In this document: piece by piece, positions 57,515 to 64,000 of the stretch
Layout of the letters: each line of letters starts with the position of its first letter
Numbering within the stretch: position 1 is the stretch's first letter
Assembly: GCA_026119855.1 (NCBI GenBank)
Contig: JAOWBW010000255.1
Coordinates: 1-64,000, forward strand
Source of the DNA: Campanula takesimana
Taxonomy: Eukaryota > Streptophyta > Magnoliopsida > Asterales > Campanulaceae
Direction: 5' to 3'
Length of the DNA stretch: 64,000 nt
Notes under the pieces: model-generated
Told to the model about the DNA's origin: nothing
Database searches by the model: none
Seen by the model: only the letters and a program-made list of their open reading frames with translations
Position numbers and translations under genes: made by a program

Positions 57515-58335
57515 TTACATTAGTATTAGGTCATTCTTTTGATCGAAAAGGAGTACGTTCTTTCTTTTTCTCTCTGGAGCTTTTGTAAACCATTAATGGA
57601 GAACTAAACTCCATTGCTTTGGGTTGAGATCTTGAACCTACTTTGATTAAATTGAGGTAATTTTTCTTATTCTTTTGTTGATCTATTTATAATTTTGTCT
57701 GTTCTGATTTTAGATTAATATTTAGGGTTTGTGGATTTGGCCAATCCATTAGTTCTATTTCTTGATCTATGCTAGAATTCTCTGTTCTGTGCCAGAATTA
57801 GGGTTTTCACCGTAGCATCTCCACGAATTGTGTATGTGCCATAGCAATTCGGGGAGTAGGCAAAATTAAACGATTATCTAGTAACCTAGAAAGCGTTCTT
57901 GATATTAGTCTCTTAAATTGAATCAATTAATTCTGCGATCTAGACTGTGCCAGTTAGATTAATTTATTAATGAGGGTTTATAGTGAGTGTGCCACTGCTA
58001 TAGACTAATCTGTAAGAAGAGACAGAGATTGCAATATATCTCGTGATCAAGTGAATAGGATTAACAGAGAAATAGAAGTACCAATGAAATTGAATTAGAT
58101 GACGGGGATAGTAATCAACCTGAAGTGCTTTTAAATTATTGTTTTTATCATCTTAGTTTAATTTCCCGTCTAGGAATTAAGTACAATCAAAATCAACCCC
58201 CAATCTGGTCAAGTGATTGTTCGCAAATAATCATCGTTCTTCGTGGATCGACCCTGACTTACCCTAATTACATTATTAGTGGCCGAGTTTAGGTCTAATT
58301 TAGTAGGTGTGCAACTAAGCCTACCAATGCTGCTA
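57515..58335 (+). mobile_element. LTR of element H, continuation beyond the Helitron
   Basis: The first ~175 bases repeat 45735-45913 with about two mismatches. It then continues with TTCGTGGATCGACCCTGACT and related sequence, typical of the 3' part of Tat/Athila LTRs. The exact LTR end is not clear; similarity signals fade near 58335. Confidence 0.6.
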
Positions 58336-59709
58336 ACGACGACTTTCTTTTGGAGGTAAATTGTAGATTTACTTGTAGATCTAAGTCTAGATATAATTTC
58401 CGGAACAAGTAGGCGGATATGAGACGGGATGAGGCGGAGAGGTAGAGAGCGGTGCTGGAGATGGCGTCGAATTGGGAGGAAGTTGCAGAGGGAGCCGTGG
58501 TCGAAAATTGCGTCGAACTAGAGCCAGAGGAGCTCTAAGGAGTCCTATGCCTTTCGTAAAAGAAAGGCAAGATATTAGAGAAGAGAGAGACATGTTATCT
58601 TTTGCAGACATCAGAAGGCCCCTACCACCGCCATTTTTGCTTTGCATTTGCTTTATTTTTCTTTTTCCTTTTCTTTTTCTTTCTTTTAATTGAAAGTTAA
58701 AAAGAAAATGGCCAAAATACCCCTCACATGACATGCACATGACCATTTCTCGTTAATTTTCTAACACCGTTTGGGGTCTAGGGGGGTCATAGGTCAAACT
58801 TGGACAAATGGCAAATTGGAGGGTCACTTTGGGACAAAATTGGGTTTGGGGTGCAAAGTGGGAACCGGTGGATACTTTGGGGGGCTAAACATATTTTGGC
58901 CTGATTTTAAGGCAATGACAGAAATCTTGATAAGATTTATGATGACTTGCAAAAAAAAAATGTCAACATAAACAACGGAAACATGACCTAAAATACCAGG
59001 CTAACAAAAATTATTATGTAAACAAGGAGGGTGGTCAGTTGGAAATAAGTGTAATTTATGTAATATCACAATGTTCTAGTTATATTACAACAGAATGCCA
59101 AAGGATTGATCACACACCATTCTGCTCAATTAATCAAACCAAACATCCCGCAATGGAAACTTTAAAACCGTCCCCTTTTATATATTTTCTTTCTATTCTC
59201 CCTTTTACCACCATCCTTTTCCCTCCTTATTTTACAGCCCCTTCGGATGAAATACATACAAGAAACGGAACCATGTACCTTTTGAATAGTTACATACAAG
59301 TTGACCAATAAAAGAATAACACCCAGCTATATCCAACGGATTATAACAAGCAAACGAGAGACAACATCCTGCAGAAAAACAACACAACACAAAACAAAAA
59401 AGGAAAGAAAATGAAATGAGAATAAAGAAGCAATTAGGCGCAGTGAGTTGAAAGAGGGGCAGAGTATTGACGACAAAAGAGGGTTGCACTTTGTACATTT
59501 TAAGAAATATATATATATATTCAGAGTTCATTATCTTACCCGCACATCTAGGACAATCTTAAAGAACAAACCCACAGAGGTTACACTTTAAGAACTATGG
59601 ATGACAATGCTTTTTGTGAGTTACCCTCCCGCGAGTCCCGCCTCATATAAAACTACACATATTTACCCTTTAGATACCGCATACTACACTCTCATAATAG
59701 AATTTTATA
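58336..59709. other. Unassigned region left of the kinesin gene
   Basis: Contains CT-rich tracts (58640-58690), a G-rich stretch (58770-58890) and ordinary AT-rich sequence. Open frames up to 119 codons (58387-58746, minus) show low-complexity composition and no domain. Part may be the 3' flank of the kinesin gene. Confidence 0.4.
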
Positions 59710-59960
59710 CTCCTTCCGTCCCAGAAAGATAGTCCACCTTTTTTCGTTGTTACTACGAGGGAACTTTGAGCAGTAATAAATGCTACTTATAATTATGTTA
59801 ATGTGAATCTAAAAATTGATATTCATAATATTTATAATGGTGTATCAAGAACAATTTCAAAAATTTCATTAGAATAATTAAAAGTAGCCTTAATTATTAC
59901 TCAAAGTTTCTTCGTAAAACCCATGAAAATAGGGGGACTATCATTCTGGGACAGAGGGAG
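59710..59960. mobile_element. Stowaway-like MITE (251 bp)
   Basis: Ends CTCCTTCCGTCCCAGAAAG and TTCTGGGACAGAGGGAG. TA duplications are at 59708-59709 and 59961-59962. It lies 260 bp from the kinesin stop codon. A further isolated end (CGGAGGGAGTA at 60123) suggests an older related copy next to it. Confidence 0.85.
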
Positions 59961-60219
59961 TAATATTTTATTCAATGGGACCCACTTGTCATTCACAATC
60001 CCTACCCCACTTTCTCTTTCCTACCTCAGATTCCATACTCACAACACCCACTCCACTACCATTATTATAATACTTTCCCTTAATCCCCGAGCCCAACCAA
60101 AAGTGTGTAGTTTCAACTCGGCCGGAGGGAGTATAACATTAGGAGAGAGAATATAGGTGTATAGAGATGCAGAAATTGTAAAATATCAAACTCCTTACCT
60201 CCATTTTAAAGGCTGTAGT

Positions 60220-62451
60220 TCAGGAAGTAAAAGCGAAAATCCTATCTGAAATCTGTGTGCGACATATTGGACACTCAGAGCATGCAAGCGAACAAGGTTT
60301 ACACACTGCAAAAAACAAGAAACAGCGAGGGCCAATTAAGTTCAAATTTGGATAATCGCAAAAAAGAGAAGATAAAATGATCAGATCCATGTAGAATTTG
60401 TAATAACTTACAGCTAAAATGGCGGCAAGGTAGAAGCATAGCTGTAGTTGGTGATTCAAAACATACTTTACATACATGGGAATTCGCATCTCCATTCCCC
60501 ATGTACATGTGCTCTTTTTCCTTCATCTCCTGCATTCTAGCCTGAATGCATTCAATTCAGAACTATGTAAGAACTACTTCATCATATCAAGGACCCGCTT
60601 CTGGATTTGGGTTAGCTCCCAGCAAACAGTACAGTAAAAATTATCATGAAAGCAAGCGAACCTAGTAAAATGCATTTCAATAGTTTCGAGACTTGATTTA
60701 CCCCCTTCATCTTATAAAAGTGTAGTGCTTGATGGAAAATACAAATTAGGACAAGGGTTGAAAATATTTAAGTTCCTAACTTGCCCGTCCAATGGTACAA
60801 TTTGAACTAGGCAGGAGCCATGATTTATCCTTCACTAGAAATGAAGTATATTTATTTTAACCAAGTAATAATAATAATAAGTAAAATAACAACCAAGGTT
60901 CTAAAAAATGCTAGGCGGTCGCTAGGCGCCGCAGGGGCGCCTAGGAGGGGCCTAGGCTGGATCTAGGCGGGGCCGAGAATTCAGAAATAACTATAATATC
61001 CTAGACGGAACCTAGGCGTTTCATGAACGCCTAGCGCCTAGGCGGCCTAGACGGGCGTCTTTTAGAACACTGTAACAACGCTTTATAATCACCTTGCCTA
61101 GTGGGACTGAAGGACTACTAAACAAATTAGAACAATGTGTGCCCTAAAAAGCTTAAAACCTTGAATATAATGACTGGAGTAAAGCTGTACCGACACTGAT
61201 GGACATGTACATAAAGCACCTTTCTGATAACCCCTCACCCATAGAATTCAGAGAACAGTTTCAAGAATCAAAATGCAAAGATACTTGAACCCTGACAGAA
61301 AGCAGTGACTGAAGTTGTTTCATTAAAACCTTCTATATAAAGTAACAAAGTCAATTCATAAATCGCAAAAACAGAACCTCCAGAATGGTAAGGTCATACT
61401 TTTGAGAAATAATGGCAAATATATCCTTTAGTCGAAATTTAAAAGAAATTAGTTTAATCATTTAAGACTCCATCAATATGCTTATTCCAGCAGATTACGA
61501 GAGTAATGTTTCATAATTTGATATACTAAGTCTAAGAACATTGCTCAAAGCGCGCCTGGTATGTGACAATGACTGTAGGACGTGATTGGAGTCTAATCTT
61601 GTTTTCAAAAAGCAGTTGCGGACCTCAAGATCCCCAACAAACTTAATGGCAAGAAACAAATAATAACGATAATTTTGAACAAGTGCAAATGAGAACACTT
61701 TAAATTTTTGAACAATCATTTGTTAAAACTTTACCTTCAAACGAGCAACAAGTGGTTCTTCCTTCGGAACGTCAAGAGCTGGTTTTATAGCATCCACAAC
61801 TGGCCTCCCTTTGAGGAATGAAAGGTTCTTTTCATCAGTTTCCACTTTTGGGTCATCCACAGACACTACTACATTGTTCTGCCTCTCGTTAGTATTTGAC
61901 TCTCGCATAGCTCCTCCCTCTTTCTTCAACTGAGCAACGAGAACCCACATGTTTGCCAAATCATTCTCCAAAGAAGCTTCCCTTTTCTTCGCCTCCTCAA
62001 CCTTTTTCCTGAACTCATCTTCGACAAGCTCCTTTTCAGCTAAAGCTGCCTCAAGGCTGGCCTCCCGCTGTTTCCTTGCTTGTAACTCCATTTTTAAATC
62101 TTCTGGATCCAGATTCCACGAGTCAAACTCACCGTAGACATCATTTGCTCGACTGGCGGGACGGCCTTTTCGCCCAGGTCTTGTGCCATTTCGGCTTCCT
62201 CCATTTGCAGATTGTATACCTCTAGAGTTTACCAACTCACGAGCAGCAATTAGTTCTTTTTCTAGTTTTACATTCTGTATTGAAAGCTTGGTTACTTCTC
62301 CAGCCAAATTCTTCAGTTCAACAGCAGCAGCAGAGGCCAATTCCTTGGCATAAGAAGCTTCTTCAGAGAGCTTTTGATTCTGCACACATAATCCACTATT
62401 CTCCTCTAAAAATTGAACGCGCTCACGCTTAAGCTTCTCGTTCTCAACCTC
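60220..62451 (-). CDS. KIN7: Kinesin-like protein, KIN-7 subfamily with C-terminal RING finger (last three exons)
   Basis: Plus-end kinesins of the plant KIN-7 group; members with this tail include mitochondria-associated forms. Exons on the minus strand: 62451-61735 (239 codons), 60541-60412 and 60305-60220, ending TGA. Junctions are GT...AG and phases match; 933 coding bases in total. The first exon gives a coiled coil (KLSEEASYAKELASAAAVELKNLAGEV), a basic Arg/Gly segment and a second coiled coil (about 62090-61930). The last two exons form a C3HC4 RING (CKVCFESP...LLPCRHFSLCKPC...CPICRT) and end ISDRIFAFTS. No lesions are visible, so this is probably a live host gene. The motor domain exons are not in the window: upstream of 62451 only intron-like DNA, MITEs and element J are seen. 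Confidence 0.9.
60894..61072. mobile_element. hAT-like MITE in KIN7 intron (179 bp)
   Basis: Terminal inverted repeats are CAAGGTTCTAAAAAATGC and, on the other strand, CAGTGTTCTAAAAGACGC. The interior is full of GCCTAGGCG-type motifs and can fold back. The flanks carry TAACAAC at 60887-60893 and 61073-61079, an apparent 7-bp target duplication (8 bp with one mismatch). Confidence 0.75.
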
Positions 62452-62681
62452 CTGCGAAGAAGCAAAACATGCAGCAATGTTTAACAGTTAAAATACATGA
62501 CATTTCACATTAAATAAGAGAAACATCCGCATTTTGCAATGAATTCTTCAATTACAAATAACCTAGGCGAACTCTCCAAGATTCATACTTTTATAGACTG
62601 ACGAATAAAAAAACACAGATTATCAGAGTGTGAAATGAATTTCAAGGGAAAGCATAATAAAGCATGTTTTGGTTACTATTA

Positions 62682-62795
62682 CCTTCGTCCTTAAATGAAT
62701 GTCCAAATTTCATCTAGGGGACATTCTGAAAATGTTCATTTATTAGACAATTAAATGGCAAAGATGCACGACATTCATTTTGGGACCAAAGTTAA

Positions 62796-62853
<58 letters not shown>

Positions 62854-62878
62854 GACATTCATTTAGGGAGGGAGGAAG
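62682..62878. mobile_element. MITE-like element with AAT microsatellite
   Basis: The left end CCTTCGTCCTTAAATGAATG pairs imperfectly with the right end CATTCATTTAGGGAGGGAGG. TA sits on both sides (62680-62681, 62879-62880). An (AAT)n run occupies about 62795-62852. Probably a Stowaway-type element in an upstream KIN7 intron. Confidence 0.6.
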
Positions 62879-62894
62879 TAGTAACTTCTAAATT

Positions 62895-63085
62895 TAGGGG
62901 TGGCAAAATGGGTATCCCGGTTAGCAATGGGTAAAACCCATAATTATCCATTAAGCTAATGGGTATATTTGGGTATTATCCATTATACCCATTAACACTA
63001 ATGGGTACAAATGGATAATATCCAAATTTATCCATTAAATAATGGATAATATCCGGGTGTACCCATTATTTCATACCAATCACCG
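62895..63085. repeat. Fragment rich in ATGGGTA/TACCCAT, possible hAT-type MITE
   Basis: It starts AGGGGTGGCAAAATGGGTA and carries many inverted TACCCATT/AATGGGTA and TTATCCATT/AATGGATAA motifs. No right terminal repeat was found before C-rich sequence (63090-63160) and element J. Confidence 0.5.
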
Positions 63086-63161
63086 CAATGACCTATCCCC
63101 TACCCCATCCCCACCCTTCCCTTTCACCCTACCCCCACCCACCCACCACCACCACCCCCAA

Positions 63162-63382
63162 TGTAACGACCCCAAAACCCGTCCCTATTTATTTTATATT
63201 TTTGGGGTTTTTATTTGACTTACATGTGCATTTTATGTGTTGCATCATATTTTATGATTTGCATATCATACTTGATTATGTGTGTTATTTACTTAGTTAG
63301 TAAAAATAATGGTTAAAGGAGTTAAATGATTAAGTTGAAACTTTAGGGTTCTTGTTGAAAATATAGGTTAAGGGGCGCGACA
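63162..63382 (+). mobile_element. Internally deleted 5' LTR of gypsy element J
   Basis: It starts TGTAACGACCCCAAAACCC like B's LTR and ends GGGGCGCGACA like F's. The first ~205 bases align with the start of B's LTR and then jump straight to the LTR end, leaving 221 bp instead of at least 1.6-2 kb. The donor-like site, GC island and conserved palindrome are all missing. Confidence 0.8.
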
Positions 63383-63384
63383 GT

Positions 63385-63396
63385 TGGTATCAGAGC
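63385..63396 (+). other. Primer binding site of element J
   Basis: TGGTATCAGAGC two bases after the LTR end. Confidence 0.9.
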
Positions 63397-63492
63397 TAGG
63401 TTGTAGATGGTCTAGAATGACTAAATGACCTAGGAGGGTAGTAGAGTATAGAGTGAGTAACGTTGAGTGTTTTATGCAGGTATTCATTAAAA

Positions 63493-64000
63493 ATGGGTGA
63501 AACTGACGGAGATCAGGCTGGCTCTTCGGGGCAAGGGGATGCAAGAGAAGAGGCTCGAATTATGTTTCAAGGAATGTTCGAAGCAGCAATGAAAACTATA
63601 AATGATCAGAGGCAAGAGAGGGAACAGGTACCACCAAGATATGGCTTAGAACAGTTTCTAAAAATGAAGCCTATGGAGTATGATGGAGAGCCCGATGTAT
63701 CTAAAACGGAAAGGTGGATTGAATCAATGGAAAAGATCTTTGATGCTTTGAGATGTTCTGAGGAAGATCAAGTCAGGTTTGCTACTTATAAGCTGAATGG
63801 AGCGGCTGAGCATTGGTGGAAAGCTTTGAAAACTAAATGGGATGAAACCCATGTACCTTACACTTGGGAGAATTTTCTGGGAAAGTTTAAAGAACACTTC
63901 ATTCCTCGAGTAAATCAAGACAGGAAGGAGATGGAATTTCTTAGCTTGGAGCAAGGTTCTATGTCAATTGCTCAGTATTCAACTAAATTTTCAGAGTTGT
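63493..64000 (+). CDS. Ty3/gypsy gag of element J, open to the window end
   Basis: The ATG at 63493 opens a frame of 169 codons without a stop, running off the window. It includes MFQGMFEAAMKTI, YGLEQFLKMKPMEYDGEPD, AAEHWWKALKTKW, FKEHFIPRVNQDRKEMEFL and LEQGSMSIAQYSTKFSEL, the conserved gag core of this chromovirus-type lineage. It aligns with F gag (28870 downward) and decayed B gag. The intact frame suggests J is the least decayed B-type element here, although its 5' LTR is deleted. Confidence 0.85.
   Translation, partial: MGETDGDQAGSSGQGDAREEARIMFQGMFEAAMKTINDQRQEREQVPPRYGLEQFLKMKPMEYDGEPDVSKTERWIESMEKIFDALRCSEEDQVRFATYKLNGAAEHWWKALKTKWDETHVPYTWENFLGKFKEHFIPRVNQDRKEMEFLSLEQGSMSIAQYSTKFSEL

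Noticed and set aside
58387..58746. 119-codon minus-strand frame near the H LTR
   Set aside because: Low-complexity Pro/Ser and Lys-rich composition, no domain, no splice context.
60123..60135. CGGAGGGAGTA as the end of another Stowaway element
   Set aside because: Only one end was found. The region 59961-60122 lacks a convincing matching terminal repeat, so it is noted only as a possible remnant.
220..63396. tRNA genes
   Set aside because: Only short tRNA-Met-complementary primer sites were seen; no cloverleaf-forming sequence with A and B boxes was recognised.

Overview
The window is a nested transposable-element block from a plant nuclear genome, very probably a eudicot. The evidence is chromodomain Ty3/gypsy and Ty1/copia polyproteins, tRNA-Met primer sites (TGGTATCAGAGC), plant-type introns, a plant mobile domain (PMD) gene, an intron-containing Helitron, Stowaway-type MITEs and a KIN-7 kinesin with a C-terminal RING finger. 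There are no bacterial features. A run of exactly 100 N (36568-36667) marks a scaffold gap. I name the elements A to J for cross-reference.

Left part (1-21.5 kb): element A is a decayed plus-strand gypsy element (1-7269, 5' end off-window). It abuts the 5' LTR remnant of element B (7270-12955), a related gypsy element with deletions in RT, RNase H and integrase. A Tork-like copia RT/RNase H fragment follows (C1), then two pieces of a copia LTR (family D), a second copia RT fragment (C2), a gag-like CCHC fragment, and a minus-strand ORF of the 'putative plant transposon protein' type (17557-19082). LTR-like non-coding DNA and a minisatellite (20.7-21.2 kb) precede a PMD pseudogene.

Middle part (21.5-45 kb): the PMD gene is split by element F (22299-31056), a complete and young minus-strand gypsy element. 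F has near-identical 2.06-kb LTRs, a perfect 5-bp target duplication (CGCAC), and one gag-pol frame closed by four premature stops and a late 1-bp frameshift. After the PMD 3' end comes copia element D (LTR 32065-33501, internal to the N gap). Beyond the gap lies element E (36668-44879), a minus-strand relative of A.

Right part (44.9-64 kb): the 3' end and LTR of a Tat/Athila-like gypsy element (H) are interrupted by a Helitron of about 11.6 kb. Its Rep/helicase gene (50659-56572) has nine recognisable exons with consistent phases and one frameshift. The Helitron contains a compact copia derivative G (46455-49293, TSD TTAAC) and a Stowaway MITE. After the H LTR continuation comes the only clear host gene, the 3' three exons of a minus-strand KIN-7 kinesin (60220-62451). 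Its introns and flanks hold MITEs and the start of another B-type gypsy element (J), whose gag frame is open to the window end.

Three patterns cut across the elements. (1) LTRs of unrelated gypsy and copia families carry islands of GC-rich quasi-palindromes, including an identical 12-mer in gypsy F and copia D and G. (2) The A/E/F-type LTRs share donor-, branch- and acceptor-like sites that could define an intron inside the LTR. (3) Many premature stops are TAG where relatives have Gln, as expected for C-to-T decay at methylated CAG sites.
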